64,000 nt of DNA from Candidatus Binatia bacterium (GCA_023150935.1 JAKLJW010000007.1:1-64000); one strand, 5' to 3'. Positions 45,210-55,393 are shown, counted from the first letter of the stretch. The notes: generated by a model from the letters alone, not told the origin. A program made the numbers and translations.

Positions 45210-47657
45210 CTAGTTCGACACCCGGAACCGCCCGTGAAACGTCTTGACGAAAGCCGGCACGACCAGCAGCGCCCCGGCAGTGTTGAAGACCATCAGCAGG
45301 GCCAGAAGGACTCCCATCTCCGCCTGAAACTTGATGCCCGAGAACCACCAGAAGACCGTGGCGGCGACCATGGTGCTCGCAGTAAACAGAATGGCCTTGC
45401 CGGTCGTCGCCGTGGCATGGTCAACGGCCGCGTTGAAGCTGGCAGTTCGCGGCATCGCCTCGATCATCCGGCTGAAGTGGTAAATGCCGTAGTCGACCCC
45501 GACCCCGGCGCCCGCCGCTGCCACCGGAAGCGAGTTCACGTTGAGGTCGATCGACAGCGCCACCATGAGTGCCTCGGCGCCGAGCTGCGAAAGGACTACC
45601 GGGATCAGCAGGACCGTTGCCGCGGAGAAAGATCCGTAGGTCAACCACAGGCACACGGCGACCACTGCGAAGATAGCCACGAGCGCCAGCCAGTACGACG
45701 ACTCGACGACCTCGTTCACGGCGGCGAGGACCCCGAACACGCCGCCGGCGAGCTGCACCTTCAGGCCGTCGTCGTTGCGGAACTGCTTCGCCCACTCGAT
45801 GGCGGTCTCGATAGTGTCGTGGTCGTGCTCCTGAAAGAGGGTTACGACGGCGGAGTATTGTCCGGTTCCATCGAGGAACAGGTCGCCGCGACCGCTTACC
45901 GCGGCTTGTGAGAACAAGAACACGTTGCGCTCGGATCCGTCGGTAGGTACCACCGCCCACTTGGGATCGCCCTCGTGCATCAGGCGCGATATCTCCCGCA
46001 CGATGTCGACAAGCGTTATGGTGACCGCTGCTCCCGCGGCGCCGCTCATGTGGTCACCGAGCTCCGCGATCGCTCGCAGGCTCTCTTCCTTCTTGATCCT
46101 GTTCGGCGCCCCCGCATCCGCCATAACCACGAGTTGCGTGGCACCCAGAAACTTCTGGTTCAGCTTGTCGTAGGCGACGTTGTAAGGATGATCCTCGAAC
46201 AAGAGCGCCTGTCCGGGTGTCATGTCGCCAACCTCGAGCTTCCACCCCCAGATCGGCAGGACAACGGCCGCGGCAACCGTTCCGACCACAACGGCGTAGC
46301 GGCGAGATCCCTTTGTCGCTGCGATGGTCAGCTCGATCAGCAGCCCGTAGATGCGCTCGCTGTACGAAAGCCAGTACCACGCAAGACACGGCGACAAGAT
46401 AACGAAGGCTGCGAGGCCGCCCATCCATCCATGTACGGAGGCCCAGACCGCAATTATCGCTGCGGCCAACATGATCGCAGTCGCTTGCCGGAACCCACCC
46501 GCGGCCGATAGAACTCGACGCTCCGGCGGCTGGATCCACGACAGCACGATAGGGTGCAAGGTGACGACGCTGGCGAATATGGAGACGATCCAGAAGGAAG
46601 CGAAGATGGCCACTTTCTGCACCAGCGGGATCGGCACCAGGGCGACGACGAGCAGCGTCAGTCCATCTGTCACGATCGACGACATCGCGGGCGAGAACAG
46701 GTGCGAATACGACGCGACGATCGCCTGCTCGCGATTGCCGAGCCGTTCGTACTCCTCGTGGTACCGGTCCATCGATTGCACGGAGTGACTCAGAGCCCGG
46801 GCCGTCAGGAAGATCGGGATCACGAGAACCAGTGGATCGACGGCGAAGCCGAGCAGCGCCGCCAGGCCGAGGCCCCACACGGTCGACATGATGGCCGAAG
46901 CGATCGGCACCCAGATGCCCGTCCAGGTGCGGAAGTAGGCGTAGAGAAGGAACGTGAGCGTCGCCGCAGTGAGGCCGAAGATCCAGTACAGATGCCGGGC
47001 GTGAAGCAGCACGGATGCGTAGAGCCATGGGAGACCGGTGACCTGGATCCGATGACCGGCGTCTTCCTCGGTTCGCCGCAGCTCGGCGATGCGTTGGGTC
47101 AGGTCAGCGTAATCCAGATCCCGCTCCCAGAGCGAGGCGTAGATGACCGCTGCAGAGTCATCTTGCGCGACATAGACGCCGCGGATCGCGGGACTCGAAT
47201 ATACCGCCAGGCGGACGCGGTCGGCATCCTCCTGCGTCAGGGGAAGGTGAGGCCAGAACACAGGCCGCGCTTCGATCCCGCCCTGAACCGCATTGACCGT
47301 GACCACCGCCGGGTGAGCGATCGAGCGCACCTGGTAGGGCACGACGCCGCGGCTATTGATGATGAATTTCGTCATCCGCTCGAGTTTCTGCAGGGTTTCC
47401 GGGTTGTAGATGTTCCCCGCCTGTACCTCGAGGATAACCGTCAGGATGTTCGCGCTGCCGAACATGCCACGGAACTGCTCGAAGAACCGCATGTACGGAT
47501 GCTGACGCGGATAGACGTCGAGGAAATCGGTGTTGAACCGCAAGGTCGTAGTTGCCAGGAGAAACCCGACCGTAACCAGCCCAATCGCTACAGACACCGG
47601 TCTTCGGCGCCGCAGCAGAAAGGCGAGATACCCCTCGATCCAGCGCTGTGGGAACAT
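45210..47657 (-). CDS. RND/MMPL-superfamily exporter
   Basis: An 815-residue inner-membrane protein with the two-fold RND plan: one helix, a large periplasmic loop, then a five-helix bundle, repeated. A sterol-sensing-like bundle is visible at LYWIFGLTAATLTFLLYAYF and in the second half at NVNSLPVAAAGAGVGVDYGIYHF. The group (MMPL, predicted exporter) moves lipids or hopanoids across the envelope using the proton gradient. Similar proteins often occur with an outer-membrane lipoprotein partner, which is not present here. The frame starts 24 bases earlier, but the ATG at 47657 gives a normal N-terminus. Confidence 0.85.
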   Translation of the reverse strand: MFPQRWIEGYLAFLLRRRRPVSVAIGLVTVGFLLATTTLRFNTDFLDVYPRQHPYMRFFEQFRGMFGSANILTVILEVQAGNIYNPETLQKLERMTKFIINSRGVVPYQVRSIAHPAVVTVNAVQGGIEARPVFWPHLPLTQEDADRVRLAVYSSPAIRGVYVAQDDSAAVIYASLWERDLDYADLTQRIAELRRTEEDAGHRIQVTGLPWLYASVLLHARHLYWIFGLTAATLTFLLYAYFRTWTGIWVPIASAIMSTVWGLGLAALLGFAVDPLVLVIPIFLTARALSHSVQSMDRYHEEYERLGNREQAIVASYSHLFSPAMSSIVTDGLTLLVVALVPIPLVQKVAIFASFWIVSIFASVVTLHPIVLSWIQPPERRVLSAAGGFRQATAIMLAAAIIAVWASVHGWMGGLAAFVILSPCLAWYWLSYSERIYGLLIELTIAATKGSRRYAVVVGTVAAAVVLPIWGWKLEVGDMTPGQALLFEDHPYNVAYDKLNQKFLGATQLVVMADAGAPNRIKKEESLRAIAELGDHMSGAAGAAVTITLVDIVREISRLMHEGDPKWAVVPTDGSERNVFLFSQAAVSGRGDLFLDGTGQYSAVVTLFQEHDHDTIETAIEWAKQFRNDDGLKVQLAGGVFGVLAAVNEVVESSYWLALVAIFAVVAVCLWLTYGSFSAATVLLIPVVLSQLGAEALMVALSIDLNVNSLPVAAAGAGVGVDYGIYHFSRMIEAMPRTASFNAAVDHATATTGKAILFTASTMVAATVFWWFSGIKFQAEMGVLLALLMVFNTAGALLVVPAFVKTFHGRFRVSN

Positions 47658-47774
47658 GACTGTACCGCCCGCAGATACCACACCTGGCTGCGCGTGTCAC
47701 TGTGCGGTGCCACTCGTGGCGAACGCAGGCCGGTAACCGGCAGCGGCTGCTTCCGTGGCAACGCGCGCCTGGGA

Positions 47775-50700
47775 TCAGAATCGGGCGTTCTTCAGAGCGG
47801 ATCCTGCCGGGTTTGCCATTGCCGCCTCGACACCGTCCGGGATCGGCGCGGTGTTCTGCGCATGCTGGAGCAATGGTCCTCCCTCGGCCGGACCTTGTCT
47901 GAGGCGTTGATTCAGCATCGGCGCCGTCAGGCGCAGTACGCTCAGCGGCAGCGCGCTCGTGAACCCGTAGTGGCCGGCCTCTTTACCCGGCACCAGGGCC
48001 GTGAGAACGCCGAAGTACCGATCGTCAATGAAGAACACAAACGTCGCCGTCCGGCTCACCGCCCGCGACGACCGCACGCCGCCCCCGCGCGTGAAGGTCG
48101 TAACCCGGTTGTCGCCCGAACCGGTCTTCCCGCCCACGACCAGCGGACGACCGTCCGGACCAACAAACGCCCCCGCAACCCGACGCGCCGTGCCCGCCTC
48201 GACGACACCTACGAGGGCCGTCCGCAGGACCTGCGCGACGGTCGGCTCCATGACCCGTTCGCCCACCGCCGCGTCCGGCTCGAACACGGTCTCGTACGGC
48301 GTTCCGCGCGCAAATTGCAGTCCGGTCAGCCGCAGCAACGGACGCCGCATGCCGTCGTTGACGATGATCCCCATGAGTTCGGCCAACGCCGCCGGCCGAT
48401 CGGCGGAACTGCCGATCGCCGTCGCGTAGGAAGGCACCAGCCGGGCGAACGGGAACCCGAGGCGTTGCCAGTACGGCGTCATGCGCTGGAACGCTTCCTC
48501 CTCGATGCGGATTCGCAGGCGCGTGTCTTGCGCCCGCCGCTGCCGTGTCGCCAGCAGCCAGGACGAGGCCGCGAGCCGTTCGGCCGCACTCCGCTCGATC
48601 AATTCCTTCGAACCAACCGAGGGATCGGCCAGCAACTGCCCTGCGCACCAGATCTCGAGCGGATGCCGGCGGAGCAGATAAGCGAAGTCCGCCAGCGAGA
48701 GTCGCGGGCCGCCGTAGGCACGTGCCAGCCGGTGCAGCTCCGCCGGCGGCACCGCGACACCCCACCGTGCCATCCATTCCGCGAGTCCGCCCGCATCGCC
48801 ACCCCTGTGCCAGGCGAAATAGAGGATGGCGAGGTGGCGCGCCGATCGGATCTTGTCTCCCAGAAGCCGGCCGACGAGTCCCTCGGGGGGGAGGTCCCGA
48901 TAGGTACGGTACGCCTTCGCCATAACCTTCTGTCCATCGGCGTCGGCGATGGCCTCCAGCATGCGTTTCCGCTCCGGGTGGTCGGTCTGGGACAGCACTG
49001 CGGCGCTGTCGTACGGCAGCCGCGCTTCGTGATACCGCACGAGGTCGCGCATGATGCGGATGAACACGAGGTTCGACGAGCGCCGCAGCGCCTCGCGCAC
49101 GGTGAACTTCTTACCGTTGTCGCGCCGGTCGAAGTTGTTGAACACGTGACGTCCCCCGCCGGTGAAGAACACCTCGCCGGGACTGGCGGAGTACCGCCGT
49201 TCGAGCGCTTCCTCGAGCAACTCCTCGAGCCCGATTCCCGGCCGCGCCAGCATCGTCTCGGCCACCCACTTCGTTAAAGGGTCGTTCTTCCGCGCGGCCA
49301 GCAACGCCAGAGTGGCCGGCTCGGCATCCTGCAACTCGCGGTGCAACTCCGCCACCGACTCGAGGTAGTGAGCGAGCGTGCGCAACTTGGCCGTGCTGCC
49401 GAGTTCGAGCTTGAGGCCCTCGTTCACATCGAAGGGCTGGTCGAGGCTGTCGGCCTGAACTCTGAGCAGGTTGCCGAGCGGAGTCCTTTCGTACAACAGC
49501 AGACTATACGTGACCTTGGAGGGATCGGACTGTTGCAGGAGGCGCCTGGCGTTGAGTCCGCGCGCGCCGATGAACTGCTTGTCGGCAAGCTGCCCGAAGA
49601 CGGTGACGACTTCCGCCTGCAATGCCGTGTCAACCGTGGCATCGACCTCGAGATGCAGGCGGTCGAGGTCATATAGTCCGGGCAGATCGAGCAACTTGAG
49701 GAGTCGGGTACGCACGCCGTTCAGGGCCTTGCGCTCCACGTACGATGCCGTGCCGAGAGACGGCGCCGCGGATACGAACGTCAACGGCGTCACGAGGGTC
49801 AGCCCGGCGAGGTCGAGATCGATGATTCCCGCCTCGACCAGCAAAGGCACGTAGTCGCCGATGCGGCGTTCGAGTTGTTCCCGAGACCGGACCAGGTACG
49901 TCGTCGGCGCCCGTACTGCCGCGAGCAGGGCCAGGGCGTGCTTGTAGGCCCGCGCCTTTTCGACCGTTGCGTCGGGCTGTGCCAGCGCGGTCGCAACCTC
50001 TTCGACATCGACGCCGAACCAGGCGCGCAGACCGTTGCCGAATCCGTACAGCGAACCCTGCCCGGGCACCGCCGCCAGCGGCATGGTGTTGAAATAGTCG
50101 AGGACGATCTGGCGGCGATGGTGGCGCGTGTCTTCCCCATCGCGGTATGCCTTCAGCGTCGCACCGCTCACCTGCCGCAGCTTCTCGGTCAGCGAGTCGG
50201 TCCGCCCTCGCGGCGAGTGACGATATTTCTCGAGTTGAGTTGCCAGCGTGCTGCCACCCTGCATGCCGAGCGGGAGACCGACCTTGCTGCCCGCGTACAC
50301 GAGCCCGGCCATGGCCAGTCTGTCCCACTCGATAACGGGATTGGTGCGGGCGTGCCGCGGGTCGAGCAGTTCGCGATTCTCGATGAACAGCAGGCTCTGG
50401 ACGAGCAGCGGCGGGATGTCGTCGAAGCCGTCGAACACGGCAGTCTGCCGGGCGCGTTCGTACAGCGGCCCACCGCCGGCGGCGCGGATGCGCAGTCCGA
50501 CCACGGCCGGCTCACGGTATGGCGGCGGCACACCCCAACTGACGAGCTGGGCAAGCTCTTCGGAAACTCTGGCCTGCGCGGCGATCCGGAAACCGGCATC
50601 CTCGAGGCGGGCCTGGAACCGTGGGATACGGGAGTAGCCCCGCTGTTCGTCGAAGGGTCCGTCGCGCGGAAAAGCGATCAGCGGACTCGGACCCGGGTCG

Positions 50701-50960
50701 GTGGTATAGGAGAGGCGCGCCGCATAAGCGGCAAACAGGCGCGCCTGTAGCGCCGATGTCTCGGCTTCGTAGACCAGAGCACCGCCGGCAAGCAGGCCGG
50801 CGCAGAGTTGCATTACACCGGCGGTCAGGCGCGCCAGCCGTCTGAGAGCCCGCCACGCCAGCGGCGGCGGCGCGGTGACTCCCAGCGCCAGGGGTGCCGT
50901 GGTCAACACGGAAGCCAACCCTGCACAACCATGAAGCCACCTCTCACACCGGTTCGCCAA
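47775..50960 (-). CDS. Bifunctional penicillin-binding protein, large and divergent
   Basis: A 1061-residue peptidoglycan synthase. The glycosyltransferase (GT51) part lies around residues 180-330, with SLLFIENRELLDPRHARTNP, GLPLGMQGGSTLATQLEK and a catalytic-region glutamate. The transpeptidase part has STAK as SxxK (LELGSTAKLRTL), a SSN triad (RRSSNLVFIRI) and KTG as VVGGKTGSGDN. Between and after these are long insertions, about 300 residues more than a typical PBP1. The N-terminus has a hydrophobic helix around residues 45-62. The first codon is a TTG at 50960, with a GTG about 18 residues on as an alternative. It is likely an unusual PBP1C/PBP1A relative. Confidence 0.83.
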   Translation of the reverse strand: MANRCERWLHGCAGLASVLTTAPLALGVTAPPPLAWRALRRLARLTAGVMQLCAGLLAGGALVYEAETSALQARLFAAYAARLSYTTDPGPSPLIAFPRDGPFDEQRGYSRIPRFQARLEDAGFRIAAQARVSEELAQLVSWGVPPPYREPAVVGLRIRAAGGGPLYERARQTAVFDGFDDIPPLLVQSLLFIENRELLDPRHARTNPVIEWDRLAMAGLVYAGSKVGLPLGMQGGSTLATQLEKYRHSPRGRTDSLTEKLRQVSGATLKAYRDGEDTRHHRRQIVLDYFNTMPLAAVPGQGSLYGFGNGLRAWFGVDVEEVATALAQPDATVEKARAYKHALALLAAVRAPTTYLVRSREQLERRIGDYVPLLVEAGIIDLDLAGLTLVTPLTFVSAAPSLGTASYVERKALNGVRTRLLKLLDLPGLYDLDRLHLEVDATVDTALQAEVVTVFGQLADKQFIGARGLNARRLLQQSDPSKVTYSLLLYERTPLGNLLRVQADSLDQPFDVNEGLKLELGSTAKLRTLAHYLESVAELHRELQDAEPATLALLAARKNDPLTKWVAETMLARPGIGLEELLEEALERRYSASPGEVFFTGGGRHVFNNFDRRDNGKKFTVREALRRSSNLVFIRIMRDLVRYHEARLPYDSAAVLSQTDHPERKRMLEAIADADGQKVMAKAYRTYRDLPPEGLVGRLLGDKIRSARHLAILYFAWHRGGDAGGLAEWMARWGVAVPPAELHRLARAYGGPRLSLADFAYLLRRHPLEIWCAGQLLADPSVGSKELIERSAAERLAASSWLLATRQRRAQDTRLRIRIEEEAFQRMTPYWQRLGFPFARLVPSYATAIGSSADRPAALAELMGIIVNDGMRRPLLRLTGLQFARGTPYETVFEPDAAVGERVMEPTVAQVLRTALVGVVEAGTARRVAGAFVGPDGRPLVVGGKTGSGDNRVTTFTRGGGVRSSRAVSRTATFVFFIDDRYFGVLTALVPGKEAGHYGFTSALPLSVLRLTAPMLNQRLRQGPAEGGPLLQHAQNTAPIPDGVEAAMANPAGSALKNARF

Positions 50961-51069
50961 GCGCGCGATTTCATGGTGACCCGTCCGCTATGCAACCCTC
51001 ACAAGCATAACGCCTCCGCCACCCGTTCGAAAGCAGCGATCCACGCCCGGTTCAGCGCGCCGGCAGTTC

Positions 51070-51858
51070 CTAACTCACAACGATGCCGCGCGCGGCGAGC
51101 TCCTTTCGCAGCGCGTCTCGGAACGATTCGTACGGCATCTCATAGACCTCCCACCAGGCGTCCGCGGCCCCGCTCGCCAGCCACACCTGCCCGGCCGTAA
51201 GCGGCCGCGATGTGAATATGCGGTACGTGGACGACTCCCCGACCGCGAACACCATCGCCCGCAGCGCCGCGCAGTCGACGCGCACCGCCACCGGCGTGTC
51301 CAGAGCCGCCGGATCGTCCGCGCAGGTGACGCTCGGCAAGTCGGCCGCCTGAGCGGCGGCGGGCTCGGCACTCGCCGAGATACCGTCGCGCAGCAGGTAC
51401 GAGATCCGCTCCGCGGCGGCGTCAGGTGCCAGAAAAGGACTCGTCCCGGGCTGCCGCCGGCCGCTCGCTATCGACACCGGCACGAACAGTGGCGGGGGCG
51501 GCATCGCCGGCCGCAAACCTGTCAGCACTCGGGGAATCGCCACCGCGAGCTCGCGTTGCCGATCCGCGGCTACAGCGGCCCTTGCCGCCGCATAATCGAC
51601 CGAGACGCGCATCGCCTCCAATCGCGCATTCCATTCCGCCCGCAGGCTCAGCACCTCGAGCGAAGCGGCGTCGACCTTCGTGCCGTCCAGCGCCCCGTCG
51701 CGGACCCAACGGCGAATTCTCGACCCGAGGGCAGTTATGCGTGGCAACAGCTCGGTCTCCGCGGCCCCGGCGAGCGGAGTGAAGCTCCGAGCCGCCACAT
51801 ATAGGGTTCCCAGCTCAGCCATCGCCGCCTCCAAACCCAACAGCGCCTCGGTCGACAT
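51070..51858 (-). CDS. Uncharacterised alpha-helical protein
   Basis: A 262-residue protein rich in Ala, Leu and Arg. It has helical N-terminal segments (residues ~1-130), a Pro-rich linker (AMPPPPLFVP), and a C-terminal beta-containing part with SSTYRIFTSRPLTAGQVWL and WWEVYEMPYESF. No transmembrane segment, signal peptide or known motif is visible. The start at 51858 was chosen over an upstream extension with Arg-rich sequence. It is divergent from the small gene at 52052. Function unknown. Confidence 0.55.
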   Translation of the reverse strand: MSTEALLGLEAAMAELGTLYVAARSFTPLAGAAETELLPRITALGSRIRRWVRDGALDGTKVDAASLEVLSLRAEWNARLEAMRVSVDYAAARAAVAADRQRELAVAIPRVLTGLRPAMPPPPLFVPVSIASGRRQPGTSPFLAPDAAAERISYLLRDGISASAEPAAAQAADLPSVTCADDPAALDTPVAVRVDCAALRAMVFAVGESSTYRIFTSRPLTAGQVWLASGAADAWWEVYEMPYESFRDALRKELAARGIVVS

Positions 51859-52051
51859 ACGTGAAATTCTGCCGCGTCCCGGAGCCCCGTGCAACGCGGC
51901 GGCCGTCATCGCAAGCGCACGTCGGGCAACTTTACCCCGGTGCACAGGCTCACCGCGCCAACTGCGGTCGTGGAGAACTCTCGATCGCTTTGACACGCGC
52001 CGGAGGGCTGGCGTCGAAATCGCCGGTCATGCGCGAACAGGAGGCACGACG

Positions 52052-52306
52052 GTGACCGCCCCGACCGCGACATGGGAAACGCGCGTACGCACGCTCCTGA
52101 TGCAGCGCTCCGGCGAGGAGCGACTCCGCATGGGCTGTAGCATGTTCGACGCCGCCCGTGCGTTCGCCTGCGCAGGGCTCGGCGATTCCACCTGCACGGA
52201 CCGCTCGTGCGCAATGCGGGAGGGGCTGTTCCTGCGAACCTACGGTAACGACTTCGCAGCCGCCACGAGAGAGAGAATCGTCGCCCATCTGCGCTCCCGG
52301 AGCTAG
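52052..52306 (+). CDS. Small cysteine-containing protein, function unknown
   Basis: Eighty-four residues from a GTG with AGGAGG upstream. The sequence RTLLMQRSGEERLRMGCSMFDAARAF is helical and basic. A later part holds three more cysteines spaced through ACAGLGDSTCTDRSCAMREG, a possible metal or disulfide site. It ends FLRTYGNDFAAATRERIVAHL. Proteins with the first motif recur as short hypotheticals in many GC-rich genomes. No family name or role can be given. Confidence 0.6.
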   Translation: MTAPTATWETRVRTLLMQRSGEERLRMGCSMFDAARAFACAGLGDSTCTDRSCAMREGLFLRTYGNDFAAATRERIVAHLRSRS

Positions 52307-52422
52307 CCGCAAAGGAGTGTTGCTTCCGTCGACATGCGTGGAATTGTGGCGCACCTGAAGGCGCCCCGTATCGCCGCGATCTCGTTTCGCCGGGGCCGGC
52401 GATTTGCTACGACCCGTCCATC

Positions 52423-53469
52423 ATGACGTTCGATTGGATTCGCCCCGCGGTAGCGGCAATGGACCCTTACGTACCCGGGGAACAGCCGCAGGACCGCGGT
52501 TACATCAAGCTGAACACGAACGAGAACCCCTACCCGCCTTCACCGCGTGTTGTCGCCGCGATCCGGGCGGCGGCCGGCGACGACCTGCGCCGCTATCCCG
52601 ATCCGGTTGCCAATGCGCTGCGCGACCGTGCGGCGGCCGTGTACGGTTGCGAGCGCGACGGCCTTCTCGTCGGCAACGGCTCCGACGAACTGCTCAACTT
52701 GATTATTCGCGCCTGTGTCGATTCCGGCGACCTCGTGGCTTACCCGTTTCCGACCTACAGCCTGTACGACACTCTGGTAACGATTCAGGGCGGCCGGCCG
52801 GTCCACCTGCCCTACGCTGCCGACTACGTTCTGCCCGCCGGCCTGGCGGCCGCGGGCGGGCGGGTCACCTTCCTCTGTAACCCCAACTCGCCTTCCGGTA
52901 CTGCCGCGCCGATGGCGGCGATCCGCGACCTGGCCGCACAGATACGGGGCCTGCTCGTCGTCGACGAAGCCTACGTCGACTTCGCGGACGAATCGGCGTT
53001 GGCGCTAACGAAGAGCCACGACAACGTCGTGGTGCTGCGTACCTTCTCGAAGTCCTTCTCTCTGGCCGGCATGCGCATCGGCCTGGCGTTCGGGTCGCCC
53101 GGTCTGATCCGCGAGTTCGCCAAGGTGAAGGACTCTTACAACGTCAACCGCCTCAGCATCGTTGCCGCCACGGCCGCGCTCGAGGACTACGCGTGGATGG
53201 AAGCCAACGTCGCCCGTATCCGGGCCACGCGGGCCCGCCTGAGTGCCGCGCTCGCAGACCTCGGCTTCCTGGTGCTGCCGAGTCAGGCCAACTTCGTCCT
53301 GGCGCGGCGGCCGGGAACCGACCAGGAGCGCACGTATCGCGCGCTCAAGGAGCACGGAATTCTTGTCCGCTTCTTTCCCGTACCCGAACTGCGCGACGCG
53401 CTGCGCATCAGCGTGGGCACAGACGAAGAAACCGATGCGCTGCTGGCGGCACTGCGGCGTATCATGTGA
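52423..53469 (+). CDS. hisC: Histidinol-phosphate aminotransferase
   Basis: A 348-residue PLP enzyme that transfers an amino group from glutamate to imidazole acetol phosphate in histidine synthesis. Features: KLNTNENPYPPSP near the start, NGSDELLN, CNPNSPSGT, the aspartate in VVDEAYVDFA, and the PLP lysine in RTFSKSFSLAGMRIGLAFG. Length is normal. The gene stands alone, away from other his genes, with 116 bases of non-coding DNA upstream and a convergent gene downstream. Some members of this fold take tyrosine or phenylalanine, so the substrate is likely but not certain. Confidence 0.9.
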   Translation: MTFDWIRPAVAAMDPYVPGEQPQDRGYIKLNTNENPYPPSPRVVAAIRAAAGDDLRRYPDPVANALRDRAAAVYGCERDGLLVGNGSDELLNLIIRACVDSGDLVAYPFPTYSLYDTLVTIQGGRPVHLPYAADYVLPAGLAAAGGRVTFLCNPNSPSGTAAPMAAIRDLAAQIRGLLVVDEAYVDFADESALALTKSHDNVVVLRTFSKSFSLAGMRIGLAFGSPGLIREFAKVKDSYNVNRLSIVAATAALEDYAWMEANVARIRATRARLSAALADLGFLVLPSQANFVLARRPGTDQERTYRALKEHGILVRFFPVPELRDALRISVGTDEETDALLAALRRIM

Positions 53470-53521
53470 ACCCCGGCGCCACGGTCGGTTCAAAGTTCCA
53501 TCTGTCCTTACCCCGCAACCC

Positions 53522-55015
53522 TCATCTGTCGGCCCCCCGGCCCGGGTCCCCGCCCCCGACCCACAAGTGCATCGCCGCATAGGACCGCCAGGGGCGCCAG
53601 CTCTCGGCGACGTCGCGAAGTTGGCATGCTGTCGGGCTCTGCCCGTTTGTAGCCGCGGCGCGGCGCAGCCCGAGGTCGCTCGCGGGGAACGCATCGGGTT
53701 CGCGGAGCGCGCGCATGGCGATGTACTGCGCAGTCCATTCGCCGATCCCCGGAAGCGCACTCAACCGGTCGATCGCGTGGTCGAGGTTCTGGGCCTCCCG
53801 AAGGAGTGCGGGCTCGGCGGTCACGGCGCGGGAGAACGCGGTAATCGCCGCCGCCCGCGACCGTGGCAGGCCGATCCCCGTAAGGTCTGCCGCCGCGAGC
53901 GCGGCCGGCGTCGGAAACACGAACCGCAATTCGGGGTCCTCCGGCGACACTCCGTCCGCATGCAGCGGCGTTCCGTACCGTGCGACCAGCCGCCCGGCCA
54001 GCGTCGTCGCCGCGGCCACACTGACCTGTTGACCGAGAACCGCACGGATGGCCAGCTCGAACCCGTCCCAGCACCCGGGCACCCGCAGACCGGGTCGGCT
54101 CCGAACGCAGCCGGCGAGCCTTGCGTCCCGTCGGAGGTGGGTGACGATACCGTTGATGTCCGCGTCGACATCGAAGAGGCGCCGCAGACGGCCGACGATC
54201 TGCGCCAACAGGGCCACATCGGGAAAGCGGATCGTCGCCACGAGGTGCGGCGCCTGCCCCGCCGGGCGCACCTCGACGGTTCCCGTCTTCCCAGCGAGTG
54301 CGATCGTGCGCCGGTAGACGTTGTGGCGCACGACTTCGAGCCCCGGAATGGCCCGGGCGCCCAGGAAGTCGGCAATCCCCGGCCAATCGTATGGCGGCGC
54401 GCACGGCAGCACCAGCGATACTCCCGTACCGGGCGGTCCGGTATCGCTGCGCCGCAACCGCCGCAGGTCGCGTGGGGCCCGCCCGTATGTGCGGCGGACC
54501 GCATCGTTGAAGCGTCGCACGCTTGCGAACCCGGATGCGTAAGCGACCTCGGTAATCGGCAAGGCAGTTTCGTCGAGCAAACGCTTGGCAAAAAGCAGCC
54601 GCCGGGTGCGAGCGACGGCACCTGGCGAAGCGCCGACGTGTCGTTCGAACAGGCGGCGCAGATGCCGCGCCCCGACGCCGATGCGCCCTGCCAACTGGTC
54701 GACGTTGGCGTCGTCGAGCGCCCCGTCGGCAATCAGGCGCAGGGCCCGCGAAATCGTGTTGAGCGTTCCCCGCCAGACTACGAGGTCGGGCGACACCTCG
54801 GGGCGGCACCGCAGGCACGGTCGGAACCCTGCGCGCTGAGCCGCGGCGGCGCTGGGCAGGAAGACGCAGTTGTCCAACTTCGGGGTGCGCGCCGGACACA
54901 CCGGCCGGCAGTACACACCGGTACTCCGCACCCCGGTGAAGAAGCGACCGTCGAAACGCGCATCGCGCGTCCGCAGTGCCCGGTAGCACGCCTCTCGATC
55001 GACCAGCATGGGCAC
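53522..55015 (-). CDS. Ada-AraC-AlkA fusion, alkylation repair regulator/glycosylase
   Basis: A 497-residue three-part protein. The N-terminal Ada-type zinc domain has the methyl-accepting cysteine set in STGVYCRPVCPAR and RPCLRCRPE. An AraC-type helix-turn-helix domain follows (LAGRIGVGARHLRRLFERHVGASPGA and ASGFASVRRFNDAVR). The C-terminal half is an AlkA-type glycosylase with LSALPGIGEWTAQYIAMRAL and the catalytic aspartate near PASDLGL. Such fusions sense alkyl-phosphotriesters and induce or carry out 3-methylpurine removal. The start is ATG 55015; M at 55009 also fits. The window's second alkyl-glycosylase is tag at 39.3 kb. Confidence 0.92.
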   Translation of the reverse strand: MPMLVDREACYRALRTRDARFDGRFFTGVRSTGVYCRPVCPARTPKLDNCVFLPSAAAAQRAGFRPCLRCRPEVSPDLVVWRGTLNTISRALRLIADGALDDANVDQLAGRIGVGARHLRRLFERHVGASPGAVARTRRLLFAKRLLDETALPITEVAYASGFASVRRFNDAVRRTYGRAPRDLRRLRRSDTGPPGTGVSLVLPCAPPYDWPGIADFLGARAIPGLEVVRHNVYRRTIALAGKTGTVEVRPAGQAPHLVATIRFPDVALLAQIVGRLRRLFDVDADINGIVTHLRRDARLAGCVRSRPGLRVPGCWDGFELAIRAVLGQQVSVAAATTLAGRLVARYGTPLHADGVSPEDPELRFVFPTPAALAAADLTGIGLPRSRAAAITAFSRAVTAEPALLREAQNLDHAIDRLSALPGIGEWTAQYIAMRALREPDAFPASDLGLRRAAATNGQSPTACQLRDVAESWRPWRSYAAMHLWVGGGDPGRGADR

Positions 55016-55393
55016 ATATTACCGCACCACGCCGGCAATACTCGCCAGATTCGGCCCTGCATATGCTTTACCACCCGACCTCTGACCCAACGGTTGGGCG
55101 TCTGGCGACACCGGCATGCTGTCGTTAGAAATCCCCCTCGATGGCGCGTCGGACTTCCGCTCCACTATTCATGTGCCGAACCGAGTTCGGAGGCACGTCT
55201 CGACCAACTCTGCGCGGCGTCTACCCGACGCGAACGGGCGGCTTTCGATCCGGAAAGAGGAAATACGAAACGGAAAACCTGGCTCGGTTCGGGAGAGCCC
55301 ACGAGCTATCCGGTCTCCCCGTCGAGAAATCGCTAAGGCCGCCTCGAGTTGGCGCCGACGATCGGGGCGCGGTCGTCGAGGGGGTGGCTCCCC
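55016..55393. other. Intergenic region with imperfect hairpin
   Basis: 378 bases upstream of the alkylation-repair gene and downstream of the DUF4340 gene. No gene is credible. A hairpin GTGCC-GAAC/GTTC-(3-base bulge)-GGCAC lies at 55173-55196. Around 55255-55290 there is locally lower GC (GGAAATACGAAACGG). The region must hold the promoter of the repair gene, probably near 55020-55100, but no convincing -35/-10 pair was seen. Confidence 0.35.

Noticed and set aside
46554..49277. Open plus-strand frame of about 900 codons across the exporter and PBP genes
   Set aside because: Antisense artefact of high GC; it spans the boundary of two well-supported minus-strand genes and shows no motif.
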